A stretch of DNA of 52,283 bases from CAZVYN01 sp964631125 (GTDB lineage Bacteria > Eisenbacteria > RBG-16-71-46 > CAIMUX01), in assembly GCA_964631125.1 (NCBI GenBank), contig CAZVYN010000022.1:1-52283 (forward strand), in the 5' to 3' direction. Made by a program: the position numbers and the translations under genes. The notes beneath the pieces are model-generated. The model was not told the origin of the DNA and made no database searches. It saw only the letters and a program-made list of their open reading frames with translations. Shown in pieces: positions 7,717 through 16,352 of this stretch (positions within the stretch are counted from its first letter, which is position 1; every line of letters begins with the position of its first letter).

Positions 7717-8631
7717 ATGCCCACCCATCCCGAAGAGATCCTCACGTACCACGCGCTCTACACGAGCCCGCTGGTGAGCGTGAGCGACTACTGCTGCCGC
7801 GCCTGTCAGCGCGAAGCGGCGCCCGAGGAGAGTTCGGAGCGGAACAACGTCGTCCTCTTGCGGCATGGCCTGTTCGCCAGGCACTTCGGCAAGCGACATG
7901 CGACGACGGACGTCAACCAGTCGACGTTCTTCACGAAGGATTCCACCTATCGCGTCAGCCATCCGGCGGGGGCGGGGGATCGAGGGACGGTGTTCAGCGT
8001 TTCGCCGAGGGTGCTGAATGACATGGTCCGCGAGCTCGATCGATCGGTCGATGAACATCCCGAGCGGCCGTTCCCGTTCGACACGGGTCCGTGTGAGCCG
8101 ACGGTGTTCTGGCGACACCGTGAGTTCGTGCTGCGATTGGAAGAGGCGTCCATTCGGCCGATGGAGCCGCTCTGGGCCGACGTGACCGCGCTGCAGTTGG
8201 TCGCGGATGTCTTGCAGGCGGCGTTCGCGCGGCACGGCAAGACCCGCCGGCCGCAGCGGAGTGCGACCGACGCGGATCACCTGGAGCGCGCGGAGGCGGC
8301 GAAGATCTATCTCGCGAGTCACCTCTCGGAGCGGATCACGCTCGACGACGTCGCGCGCGCCGTGCACGCCTCGCCGTTCCATCTCGCGCGCGTCTTCCAA
8401 CAGCGGACGGGCGCGCCCGTGCATCGCTATCTGACGCGGCTGCGTCTGCGTGCGTCCCTCGAACGCCTCATGGATGGCGCTGCTGACCTCACCGCGCTCG
8501 CGCTCGAACTCGGATTCTCCAGCCACAGCCACTTCACCGACGCGTTCCGCCGCGAGTTCGGCTGCGCGCCGTCGGAAGTTCGTACGCGCGGCCGCGCCCT
8601 CCGACAAATGAGCAAGAAACTGGAAGTCTGA
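7717..8631 (+). CDS. AraC-family transcriptional regulator
   Basis: 304 residues from ATG 7717 (MPTHPEEILTYHALY). The C-terminal third carries the two helix-turn-helix motifs of the AraC/XylS fold: ITLDDVARAVHASPFHLARV and DLTALALELGFSSHSHFTDA, followed by FRREFGCAPSEVR. The N-terminal part has a CCRACQ cluster and a cupin-like beta-rich sensor region. It is transcribed divergently from the broken SnoaL-like gene with 67 bp between starts, a common regulator-target layout. The effector is unknown. Confidence 0.92.
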   Translation: MPTHPEEILTYHALYTSPLVSVSDYCCRACQREAAPEESSERNNVVLLRHGLFARHFGKRHATTDVNQSTFFTKDSTYRVSHPAGAGDRGTVFSVSPRVLNDMVRELDRSVDEHPERPFPFDTGPCEPTVFWRHREFVLRLEEASIRPMEPLWADVTALQLVADVLQAAFARHGKTRRPQRSATDADHLERAEAAKIYLASHLSERITLDDVARAVHASPFHLARVFQQRTGAPVHRYLTRLRLRASLERLMDGAADLTALALELGFSSHSHFTDAFRREFGCAPSEVRTRGRALRQMSKKLEV

Positions 8632-8743
8632 TCTCCCGCCCCTCCCTACAGTCTCCTCGTCCGTCTCGTCAGCGTCATCCGCGCCTCTTCCGGCGTGCGG
8701 CGGCGAGGGCGCAACCAGCAACGTTCCGGAGAAAGGACGAGCC

Positions 8744-8878
8744 ATGCCCGCACTGAAGTGTCCCGTGTGCGATTGGGAGATCACCGACGGAGGAATCAAG
8801 GTCACGGTCGGCGGCAAGGAGATCACCGTGTGCTGCGACGATTGCGCGAAGAAGGCGATGGAAGCGCCGACGAGCTAG
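8744..8878 (+). CDS. 44-residue double-CxxC (TRASH-like) metal-binding protein
   Basis: A short frame starting at ATG 8744, preceded by GGAGAAAGGACGAGCC. It encodes MPALKCPVCDWEI at the N-terminus and ITVCCDDCAKKA near the end, giving C6-x2-C9 and C30/C31-x2-C34. This spacing is that of a minimal zinc-ribbon or TRASH-like metal-binding module, often found in heavy-metal sensing or trafficking proteins. It stands alone 112 bp after the AraC gene. Confidence rests on the clean ribosome-binding site and the cysteine pattern. Confidence 0.7.
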   Translation: MPALKCPVCDWEITDGGIKVTVGGKEITVCCDDCAKKAMEAPTS

Positions 8879-8962
8879 CCGGGCTCGGCCCGCTCGCCTC
8901 GCGTGTGCGCTTTCTCGGGACTCCGTGTTGTCTCGGGAAAGGGCCCACGGAGGATCAGCCAG

Positions 8963-9451
8963 ATGAGCGCACCCGAACGCGACAAGGAACCCAACCGCAA
9001 GCACGGCCTCCGCCGTCGCCGGAGCGCCGAGGCGGAGACGCTGGCCTTGATCACCGTCTTTGCCGTGCTCATCGCGGTCGCGGGGATGGCGGCCCGTCGC
9101 GCTCATGACGATGCGGCGGCGGGCCAGTCGGCGGCAGGAGAAGCGGCGGGAGAAACGACAGGACAAGCTGGGGTGTCGTGGCTGCACTTTGTCACCCGCC
9201 AGGTTGATTCCGGCGACGGGCCGATTCGGTTGGACTTCGAGGCGCCGACCGGCGGCCGCGCCCAACTCGAGGTGCGCGACCCCTCGGATCGCCGCGTCGC
9301 GCTCGTCTTCGACGAAGAAGTCGCGGGCGGATACCACCGAAGGTCGTGGGACGGCCTTGACCCGCGAGGCGCACGCGTGCCCGCCGGCGTCTACTCCGCG
9401 CGGCTCCAACTCGGCGGCGAGAGCGTGGTGACGGAGTTGATCGTTCTGTAA
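8963..9451 (+). CDS. Membrane-anchored protein with FlgD/T9SS-like Ig tail
   Basis: 162 residues. ATG 8963 follows GGAGGATC. An Arg/Lys-rich N-terminus precedes a single helix (LALITVFAVLIAVAGMA), then an Ala/Gly linker, then an Ig-like fold: RAQLEVRDPSDRRVALVF and SWDGLDPRGARVPAGVYSAR, ending TELIVL. The last part is the FlgD-type beta-sandwich that usually closes secreted proteins in this genome. Here it makes up almost the whole extracytoplasmic part, which is uncommon. Confidence 0.75.
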   Translation: MSAPERDKEPNRKHGLRRRRSAEAETLALITVFAVLIAVAGMAARRAHDDAAAGQSAAGEAAGETTGQAGVSWLHFVTRQVDSGDGPIRLDFEAPTGGRAQLEVRDPSDRRVALVFDEEVAGGYHRRSWDGLDPRGARVPAGVYSARLQLGGESVVTELIVL

Positions 9452-9463
9452 TCTTCGCGGCCG

Positions 9464-10066
9464 ATGGCCCCGAACCTCGCAATCGACGCCGAATCGACGG
9501 CGGATCTCACCGACTACGCCCGCGTCTCGATCGCGTTCGACGTGCGCGTCGTCTTCGACGTGGGCGAACCTGCTGCCGATCGCGCCTCCCTCGTCTTGAC
9601 GGAGCGGCGCCTCGAGCGCCCCTATGTGAAGGACTACGACGCGGTCGACGGCGACCATCCCACCCATTGGGCGAGACGGTTCGACCTCTCGAAGTGGATC
9701 GCGTTCGCCGCACGGCGCGGCGCCACGCGAGTCGGCAGCGCGGCGGTCGCGTTCGACACGGGCGAAGTCGAGTTGCTGGAGGGACGCCGAGATCTCGCCA
9801 TCCTCTGGGACCTGCGCGTGGCGCCCTCGGCGCGGGGCCAAGGCGTCGGCACGGCGCTCTTCCGCGCAGTCGAAGACTGGGCCCTCGCCCGGGGATGCCG
9901 CGAGCTGAAGATCGAGACGCAGAACGTCAACGTGCCCGCTTGTCGGTTCTACGCGAGTCGCGGTTGCGAGCTCAGAGCCGCGAACCGGCTCTTCTATCCG
10001 GACCTGCCCGAAGAGATCCAACTCCTTTGGTACAAGGAACTTCCTTGCGGGGCGCAGGTACCGTGA
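9464..10066 (+). CDS. GNAT N-acetyltransferase, streptothricin-acetyltransferase-like
   Basis: 200 residues. The acetyl-CoA binding motif A is LRVAPSARGQGVGTALFRAV, followed by motif B ACRFYASRGCELRA; the tail LPEEIQLLWYK resembles streptothricin acetyltransferase-like GNATs. ATG 9464 has no obvious Shine-Dalgarno; it starts 13 bp after the previous stop. Acetylation of an amine substrate is expected, but drug specificity should not be assumed. Confidence 0.85.
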   Translation: MAPNLAIDAESTADLTDYARVSIAFDVRVVFDVGEPAADRASLVLTERRLERPYVKDYDAVDGDHPTHWARRFDLSKWIAFAARRGATRVGSAAVAFDTGEVELLEGRRDLAILWDLRVAPSARGQGVGTALFRAVEDWALARGCRELKIETQNVNVPACRFYASRGCELRAANRLFYPDLPEEIQLLWYKELPCGAQVP

Positions 10067-10142
10067 ACCCCCGTCGTCGGTCCCGGCATCTATGGTCCGC
10101 GCGATAACGACGACCCGGAAAAAACTCGCGAACATGGAAGCG

Positions 10143-10168
10143 CACGGAACAACCAGGAACAACCAGGA
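10143..10168. repeat. 10-bp tandem repeat upstream of the NmrA-type gene
   Basis: GGAACAACCA occurs twice and runs into the AGGAGC that serves as ribosome-binding site for the gene at 10177. It is non-coding, so the unit length is free to be a non-multiple of three. Confidence 0.7.
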
Positions 10169-10176
10169 GCAGCGAC

Positions 10177-11127
10177 GTGGCGGACAAGAAGATCATCGCA
10201 GTGTTGGGAGCAACCGGTGCGCAGGGAGGCGGCCTGATCCGTGCGATCACGAGCGATCCGAACGGACCGTTTCGCGCGCGGGCGCTGACCAGGGACGTCA
10301 ACTCCGACAAGGCGCGAGCGTTGGGCGCCGCCGACGCCGAAGTGGTCGCGGCGGATGTCGATGACGAGGAGAGCCTGCGGCGCGCGTTCGCCGGCGCGCA
10401 CGGCGCCTTCTGCGTGACCTTCTTCTGGAATCACATGTCTCCCGAGACCGAGCGCGAGCAGGCGGGGAAGATAGCGCGCGCGGCGGAGGCGGCGGACGTG
10501 AAGCACGTCATCTGGTCGACGCTGGAAGACACGCGCAAGTTGGTCCCGCTCTCGGACACCCGGATGCCGACGTTGATGGGCAAGTACAAGGTTCCGCACT
10601 TCGACGAGAAGGGGGCGGCAGATCAGCTCTTCGTCGACGCTGGGGTCCCGACGACTTTCCTCCTGACTTCGTTCTACTGGGAGAACCTGATCTACTTCGG
10701 CGCCGGTCCGAAGCGGGGCGAAGATGGGAAGCTCGCGCTGACGATGCCGATGGGCGACAAGAAGCTCCCGGGCATCGCGGCCGAGGACATCGGCAAGAGC
10801 GCGCTCGCGATCTTCGCCCGCGGAGATGACCTCATCGGCAAGCGGGTCGGCATCGCGGGCGAGCACTTGACCGGCGCGCAGATGGCGGCCGGGCTGACGA
10901 AGGCGCTGGGCGAAGAGGTCCGCTACAACGACGTGCCCGCCGACGTCTACCGCAGCTTCGGGTTCCCCGGGGCGGACGACCTGGGCAACATGTTCCAGTA
11001 CAAGCGCGACTTCGAGATCGAGTTCTGCGGCGCCCGCGATCTAGGTGCGGCGCGCGCGCTCAACCCGTCGATGCAGACGTTCGACGCGTGGCTGGCCGAG
11101 AACAAGGACCGGATCCCGGTGGACTAG
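10177..11127 (+). CDS. NmrA-family NAD(P)-binding protein
   Basis: 316 residues from GTG 10177 (AGGAGC upstream). Rossmann glycine motif GATGAQGG at residues 11-18, followed by ARALTRDVNSDKARAL and ADVDDEESLRRAF; then KHVIWSTLEDTRK and TTFLLTSFYWENL, typical of NmrA-like atypical short-chain dehydrogenases. Members act as redox sensors or as NADPH-dependent reductases; which applies here cannot be told. It sits alone, 76 bp before the DUF3798 lipoprotein. Confidence 0.88.
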   Translation: MADKKIIAVLGATGAQGGGLIRAITSDPNGPFRARALTRDVNSDKARALGAADAEVVAADVDDEESLRRAFAGAHGAFCVTFFWNHMSPETEREQAGKIARAAEAADVKHVIWSTLEDTRKLVPLSDTRMPTLMGKYKVPHFDEKGAADQLFVDAGVPTTFLLTSFYWENLIYFGAGPKRGEDGKLALTMPMGDKKLPGIAAEDIGKSALAIFARGDDLIGKRVGIAGEHLTGAQMAAGLTKALGEEVRYNDVPADVYRSFGFPGADDLGNMFQYKRDFEIEFCGARDLGAARALNPSMQTFDAWLAENKDRIPVD

Positions 11128-11203
11128 CCCCCCCGGCTGTTGCTCCTCACCGGTCCGGCGTCTACGCTCGCGGCCGACCCAACGTCACAGAAGGAGACTC
11201 GCC

Positions 11204-12373
11204 ATGCACGCTCCGACCTTCGACGGTCGCACCGCTCTCGCGTTCTTGCTCGCTTTCGCCGTCGGGTGTGCGGGAGATCCCAAGCCGGCGGCTGAGACCG
11301 CCGCGAATCCCGCGGGAACGCCGGCCGGGGGCGCCCCGGCCCAGGTCGCTCCGTTCAAGGTCGGCATTATGACCGGCACCGTTTCGCAGGGAGAAGACGA
11401 GTACCGCGGCGGTCAGGCGATGAAGGCGAAGTACGGCGATCGGGTCATCCACGTGACCTACCCCGACAACTTCATGACCGAGCAGGAGACGACCGTCGCG
11501 CAGGTCATGTCGATGGCGTCCGATCCGGAAGTGAAGGCGATCATCATCGCGCAGGGGGTGCCGGGGTCGATCGCCGCGATGCGCAAGGTGCGCGACCAGC
11601 GGCCGGAGATGATGTTCATCCTCGACAATCCGCACGAAGATCCCAGTCAGGTCAGCCAGTACGCGAATCTCTGCATCCAGTCGGACGATCTGAAGCGGGG
11701 CGATACGATCATCGAGCTGGCGAACAAGATGGGCGCGAAGACGTTCGTGCACTATTCGTTCTCGCGCCACATGAGCCAAGAGCTGCTCTCGCGACGCGTC
11801 GCGATCATGCAGGAGCGCTGCAAGGCGCTCGGGATGGAGTTCGTCTCCGACAGCGCGCCCGATCCGATGTCCGAGCAGGGGTTGCCGGGGGCGCAGCGGT
11901 ACATCATCGAAGACGTGCCGAAGAAGATCGCCCGCTACGGCAAGGACACCGCTTTCTTCGCGACCAACTGCGGGATGCAGGAGCCGCTCATCCGCACCGT
12001 CATGATGAACGGCGGAATTCTGCCGGAGCAGTGCTGCCCCTCGCCCACGCACGGCTACCCGGGCGCGCTCGGGATCGCGATCTCGGCCGAGGATGCGGGG
12101 GACATGGTCAAGATCCGGCAGGCGATCTCGGCCGAAGTGGCGAAGCACAACGAGCAGGGGCGGATGGCCACGTGGCCGGTCTCGATCGGGATGGTCGGAA
12201 TCGCCGCGTCGACCGAACTGGCGATGCAGGCGATCCGAGGTGAGACGAAGCTGAACGACATCGCGGCGGTCGAGCGTGAGTTGGAGAAGGCGGCCGGCGT
12301 CAACGTTGGTCTCGCGCCCTACCCGAACACCGAGAGTTACTTCCTGGTCATCCTGGATAGCGTCATCTTCTAG
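11204..12373 (+). CDS. DUF3798 substrate-binding lipoprotein
   Basis: 389 residues. AAGGAG precedes ATG 11204. A signal peptide ends in a lipobox (AVGC), then an Ala/Pro linker and a periplasmic-binding fold starting FKVGIMTGTVSQGEDEY. Recognisable parts include VKAIIIAQGVPGS, MGAKTFVHYSFSRHMS and ATNCGMQEPLIRTV. I recognise this as DUF3798 (PF12683), solute-binding proteins found with sugar/nucleoside-type ABC importers. No permease is adjacent; the only candidates in the window are the operon at 1-3343, 8 kb upstream, which itself shows no binding protein. Confidence 0.88.
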   Translation: MHAPTFDGRTALAFLLAFAVGCAGDPKPAAETAANPAGTPAGGAPAQVAPFKVGIMTGTVSQGEDEYRGGQAMKAKYGDRVIHVTYPDNFMTEQETTVAQVMSMASDPEVKAIIIAQGVPGSIAAMRKVRDQRPEMMFILDNPHEDPSQVSQYANLCIQSDDLKRGDTIIELANKMGAKTFVHYSFSRHMSQELLSRRVAIMQERCKALGMEFVSDSAPDPMSEQGLPGAQRYIIEDVPKKIARYGKDTAFFATNCGMQEPLIRTVMMNGGILPEQCCPSPTHGYPGALGIAISAEDAGDMVKIRQAISAEVAKHNEQGRMATWPVSIGMVGIAASTELAMQAIRGETKLNDIAAVERELEKAAGVNVGLAPYPNTESYFLVILDSVIF

Positions 12374-12394
12374 CCAGGCCGCCTCCCGGACCTC

Positions 12395-13663
12395 GTGGCG
12401 CGCATCGTCCTGTGCACTCTCGGATCGCTCGGCGATCTGCATCCGTACATCGCGGTCGCGCAAGCGCTCGCTCGCCGCGGGCACACGCCCGTGCTGGCGA
12501 CGCATGAGACGTACCGGGCGAAGATCGAGGCGCTCGGGCTGGCGTTCCATGCGGTGCGGCCCGAGCTTCCCGGCTGGGACCATCACCCGGAGCTGATCCA
12601 CCGCTGGATGGACCAGCGACACGGCACCGAGCGGATCGTGCGCGAGTTCGTCATGCCGGCGCTTCACGAGTCGTACGCCGACACGCTGGCGGCGGCCACG
12701 GCCGGACCCGTCGCGGCCGACCTGCTGGTCTCGCATCCGCTCACCTTCACGACGCGCCTCGTCGCGGAGACGACCGGGATCGCGTGGGCGTCCTCGCTGC
12801 TCGCGCCGTTGGGATTTCTCTCGACCACCGATCCGTCGGTGCTCCCCAACGCGGAAGTCCTCGCTCGCTTCCGCGGCCTCGGGCCGGGTCCGCTCCGCGC
12901 CGTCTATGCGTTGGGCAAGGCGATGGCCGCGCCGTGGGCCGACCCGGTGCACAAACTTCGCGCGGAACTCGGACTGCCGGCGACGCGCGAGAATCCGCTC
13001 TTCGAAGGGCAGCACTCGCCCGATCTCGTCCTGGCTCTCTTCTCTCACTGGCTGGCCAAACCGCAGCCCGACTGGCCTCCGCGGACGAAGGTGACGGGAT
13101 TTCCGTTCTTCGAGGACGAGACCCCGCTCTCTCCGCAGCTCGAGCGTTTCCTGGAGGAGGGCGCTGCGCCGATCGTCTTCACCCTCGGCAGCTCCGCCGT
13201 GCACGCCGCGGGCGCCTTCTATGAGGAAAGCGCCCTCGTCGCGCGCCACCTCGGGCGACGCGCGGTCCTGCTCGTAGGCAACGCGCCTGGAGCGACCCCG
13301 TCGCGTGATCTGCTCACCCTCGGCTACGCCCCGTACGCGCGGCTCTTTCCGCGAGCCGCGGCCATCGTCCATCAAGGAGGCGTCGGCACCACCGCGGAGG
13401 CGATGCGCTCGGGACGTCCCCAATTGATCGTCCCGTTCGCCCACGACCAACCGGACAATGCGGAGAGGATCAGTCGCCGAGGCATAGGCCGAACGCTCCA
13501 GCGTTCGACCTATTCCGCCGCCTCCGCAGCGCACACCCTGCAGGAAATGTTGGCCGACGAACCCCTCCAGCAACGCGCTCAGGAGATCGGCTCGCACATC
13601 CGCAAGGAGGACGGGGCGACGACCGCTGCGGTGGAACTGGAAAGGAGGACACGTCGCGCCTAG
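12395..13663 (+). CDS. Glycosyltransferase, UGT/GT28-like (GT-B fold)
   Basis: 422 residues from GTG 12395. N-terminal LGSLGDLHPYIAVAQALARRGH is the acceptor-side signature of the sterol-glucosyltransferase/macrolide-glycosyltransferase group. The C-terminal donor site shows VHQGGVGTTAEAMRSG and VPFAHDQPDNAERI, matching the PSPG-like nucleotide-sugar binding region. It likely glycosylates a lipid or natural product; the acceptor is unknown. Starts 22 bp after the DUF3798 gene. Confidence 0.88.
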   Translation: MARIVLCTLGSLGDLHPYIAVAQALARRGHTPVLATHETYRAKIEALGLAFHAVRPELPGWDHHPELIHRWMDQRHGTERIVREFVMPALHESYADTLAAATAGPVAADLLVSHPLTFTTRLVAETTGIAWASSLLAPLGFLSTTDPSVLPNAEVLARFRGLGPGPLRAVYALGKAMAAPWADPVHKLRAELGLPATRENPLFEGQHSPDLVLALFSHWLAKPQPDWPPRTKVTGFPFFEDETPLSPQLERFLEEGAAPIVFTLGSSAVHAAGAFYEESALVARHLGRRAVLLVGNAPGATPSRDLLTLGYAPYARLFPRAAAIVHQGGVGTTAEAMRSGRPQLIVPFAHDQPDNAERISRRGIGRTLQRSTYSAASAAHTLQEMLADEPLQQRAQEIGSHIRKEDGATTAAVELERRTRRA

Positions 13664-13670
13664 CGCGACG
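13652..13670. other. GC-rich hairpin over the glycosyltransferase stop codon
   Basis: CGTCGCGC (13652-13659) and GCGCGACG (13663-13670) form a perfect 8-bp stem with a 3-nt loop that contains part of the stop. There is no T-run, so a terminator role is only possible. Confidence 0.35.
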
Positions 13671-13732
13671 CGTCTCTACGTCTATACTTCCCCGGGTCCG
13701 GCCGGGCGTCACTTCGGAGAGGAAACGTCAAC

Positions 13733-15529
13733 ATGCGTCTCGCACCTTGGTCTCACATCGGCCGCGCCGTGGTCGTTCTCGTCGGCCTGACGCTCGTCGT
13801 CGGCGTCGCCTCGGCCTTCCAGATCACCTTCGTCGACCCGCCGCGTCTCGCGCTCCAGGCATGGCCCGACCTGACGACGATCACCGTCCGTTTCAGCGCG
13901 CCGGTTCAGATGCCGGTGACGCCGGCGCAGGTGCGGGTCGCCGGCGGCATGTCGGGACTGCACGCTGGAACCATCAACGTGATGGACAACCAGATCACGT
14001 GGACCAACACGGGCGATCCGTTCCTCCGCGGCGAGATGGTCTCGGTCAGTCTGCATCGCAATATCCGTTCGACCGGCAACGTCTTCCTCATCGGCGGTCG
14101 AAACTGGATGTTCACCATCGCGTCCGGCCCTGGGACGATGGCCTGGTCGCCGCGCTGGGAGTTCGGCGCCGCGTCGGTCCCGTACTTCATCTATGGCGGG
14201 GACATCGACGAGGACAACCGCCCCGACGTCGCGGCCCCGAACGAGATCACCGACGATGTCTCGATCTTCATCAACGGCGCCGGCCCCGATCGCTTCCAGA
14301 ATCGGGTGGACTACCCGGTGGGCAACAAACCGTCGTGCATTTTCGGGGACGACTTCGACAACGACGGCGACCAGGACCTGGCCACCGCCGAGCACAATTC
14401 GGGCACGGTGACGGTGTTGCTGAACAACGGCGACGGCACGTTCGGCGCGCCGACGAGCTATCCGTCGGGATGGGATTGTCGCCAGGTGCACGGCGGCGAC
14501 TTCGACGGCGACAACGACATCGACCTGGCGGCGACCGGCTTCCTCAGCGGCGAAGTGCATCTCTTCTACAACAATGGCGCCGGCACGTTCGCGCCCGGCG
14601 TCCTCTACACCGACGTCCCGCCCGGACCGTTCGCCATCCGCTGCGCCGACCTGAACAACGACTGGAAGATCGACATCGCCGTGGCCTGTCAGCAGGCCGA
14701 CAGCCTGACCGTTCTGACCAACAACGGGCTGGGCGGATTCTTCACCTCCGGTACCTACCGCGTCGCTTCGCTGCCGTGGTGTCTGAACGGAAACGACATG
14801 GACGGCGATGGCGACTTCGATCTCGTCTCGGTCGCGTCGTTCGCCGATCGCGTGGTCGTCCTGAAGAACGACGGCGCGGGCGGATTCCCGGTCCGCAATC
14901 TCTATCCCACCGGCAGCTTCCCGCTCGGCGTCTACGTGGCCGATCTGGACGGGGACGGCGACATCGACGTCTCCTCCTCGAACTACAGCGGCGGAACGGT
15001 CGGCGTCTATCGCAACAACGGAACCGGCGCGCTCACGCTGCAAGCGACGCTGCCATGCGACATCTCGGGCTCCTACTCGTGGGCCCACGATCTCGACGGC
15101 GACGGCGACCTCGATCTCTCGGTCGTGGACGAAGAGGCTGACTTTTTGTTCGTCTGGTACAACGGCTCGATCGCGAGCGATGTCGCCGACGGCGGCGCGA
15201 TCTTCACGGCCAAGATGGGACTGCGCCCCAATCCGCTGCGCGGCGGTGAGCCGATGACGCTCTCGTTCTCGCCGATGCGCGAATCGCTGCTCTACAAGCT
15301 GGCGGCGGAGGGGGACGCAGACGGGGAGACCGCCGCGCGCGTCGATCTCTTCGGCGTCGACGGCCGGCGTCTGCGCACGCTCTGGCAGGGCGCCGCGAAT
15401 GTGCTGCCCTCGGATCTGATCTGGGACGGCCGCGGCGCCACCGGCGAACGGTTGGCCAACGGCGCGTACTTCGCGGTGCTCCGCTGCGGTCCGTACGAGG
15501 TCTCTCGCTCGCTCCGTCTCATCGAGTAA
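13733..15529 (+). CDS. Secreted FG-GAP/VCBS repeat protein with FlgD-type tail
   Basis: 598 residues. GGAGAGGAAA precedes ATG 13733. Signal peptide (VVVLVGLTLVVGVASA), then an Ig-like domain (LTTITVRFSAPVQMPVTP), then about seven FG-GAP/VCBS units with Ca-binding loops such as DFDNDGDQDLA, DFDGDNDIDLA, DMDGDGDFDL and DLDGDGDLDL. The protein ends with a FlgD-like tail (DLIWDGRGATGERLANGAYF). Expected to be a beta-propeller at the cell surface or outside the cell, with the tail acting as export or anchoring domain; ligand unknown. Confidence 0.9.
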   Translation: MRLAPWSHIGRAVVVLVGLTLVVGVASAFQITFVDPPRLALQAWPDLTTITVRFSAPVQMPVTPAQVRVAGGMSGLHAGTINVMDNQITWTNTGDPFLRGEMVSVSLHRNIRSTGNVFLIGGRNWMFTIASGPGTMAWSPRWEFGAASVPYFIYGGDIDEDNRPDVAAPNEITDDVSIFINGAGPDRFQNRVDYPVGNKPSCIFGDDFDNDGDQDLATAEHNSGTVTVLLNNGDGTFGAPTSYPSGWDCRQVHGGDFDGDNDIDLAATGFLSGEVHLFYNNGAGTFAPGVLYTDVPPGPFAIRCADLNNDWKIDIAVACQQADSLTVLTNNGLGGFFTSGTYRVASLPWCLNGNDMDGDGDFDLVSVASFADRVVVLKNDGAGGFPVRNLYPTGSFPLGVYVADLDGDGDIDVSSSNYSGGTVGVYRNNGTGALTLQATLPCDISGSYSWAHDLDGDGDLDLSVVDEEADFLFVWYNGSIASDVADGGAIFTAKMGLRPNPLRGGEPMTLSFSPMRESLLYKLAAEGDADGETAARVDLFGVDGRRLRTLWQGAANVLPSDLIWDGRGATGERLANGAYFAVLRCGPYEVSRSLRLIE

Positions 15530-15536
15530 CGGAGTC

Positions 15537-16352
15537 GTGGGTTCGACCGGACCGACATGGGACCCGTCGCTCTACGCGCGCTACGCGGGTGAGCGAGCGA
15601 GGCCGTTCCTCGATCTGCTCGCCCGCGTCACGATCGAACCCCACGCCGCGGCCGATCTGGGATGCGGCCCCGGCGACATGACCCGGCTGTTGGCGGATCG
15701 GTGGCCGGACGCCGAGCTCTCCGCCGTGGACAACTCGCCGGAGATGCTCGCGAAGGCGCGCGCCGCCTTGCCGGCGCGAGTGCAGGTGATCGAGGCGGAT
15801 GTCGCCGCCTGGAGTCCGCCGAGTTCGCTCGATCTGATCTTCTCGAACGCAACGCTGCATTGGGTTCCCGATCACGAGATCTTGATCCCGAGGCTCGCGT
15901 CGTTCGTGGCGCCGGGCGGCGCCCTCGCGGTGCAGATGCCCTCGAATCATGACGCGCCGAGTCATCGCGCAATTCGCGACGTCGCCGGCCGCACACGCTG
16001 GCGCGACCGGCTCGAGGGTCTGGCCGCGCCGTCCGCGCATGTTCTGCCCCTTGCGTGGTATGCGAACACTCTCGACCGGCTCGGCTTCGACGTGGACGGG
16101 TGGGAGACGACCTACCTGCATCGCCTGGTTGGCGACGATCCCGTGCTGGAGTGGGTCAAGGGGACGGCGCTGCGGCCGTTCCTCGATCGACTTTCGGAGC
16201 GACTTTCGGATCGCGTTTCGGATCGCGGCGACGCGGAGGCGTTCCTCGCCGAGTTGGGGACCGAACTCCGCGCGGCTTATCCGGTCGAGGCGGGACGCGC
16301 GCTCTTCCCATTCTCGCGGCGGTTCTTCGTCGCCACTCGCGGAGTCGCGTGA
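15537..16352 (+). CDS. tam: Trans-aconitate 2-methyltransferase-like SAM methyltransferase
   Basis: 271 residues from GTG 15537. SAM motif I is DLGCGPGDMTRLL at residue 40; SAVDNSPEMLAKARA and SNATLHWVPDH follow as in Tam, which O-methylates trans-aconitate to relieve aconitase inhibition. The typical FLDRLSERLSD segment is lengthened by a 12-bp repeat giving LSER/LSDR/VSDR. Its stop overlaps the next gene's GTG by 4 bp. The family is clear; substrate by similarity only. Confidence 0.85.
   Translation: MGSTGPTWDPSLYARYAGERARPFLDLLARVTIEPHAAADLGCGPGDMTRLLADRWPDAELSAVDNSPEMLAKARAALPARVQVIEADVAAWSPPSSLDLIFSNATLHWVPDHEILIPRLASFVAPGGALAVQMPSNHDAPSHRAIRDVAGRTRWRDRLEGLAAPSAHVLPLAWYANTLDRLGFDVDGWETTYLHRLVGDDPVLEWVKGTALRPFLDRLSERLSDRVSDRGDAEAFLAELGTELRAAYPVEAGRALFPFSRRFFVATRGVA
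16185..16226. repeat. 12-bp in-frame tandem repeat in the tam-like gene
   Basis: Three-plus units of roughly GATCGACTTTCG encode LDRL SERL SDRV SDR. Confidence 0.75.

Noticed and set aside
9464..10066. Dedicated streptothricin resistance gene
   Set aside because: The GNAT motifs are shared by many acetyltransferases; nothing in the context points to antibiotic resistance.
12395..13663. Natural-product biosynthetic cluster around the glycosyltransferase
   Set aside because: Neighbours are a binding lipoprotein and an FG-GAP secreted protein; no synthase, carrier protein or tailoring set is present.
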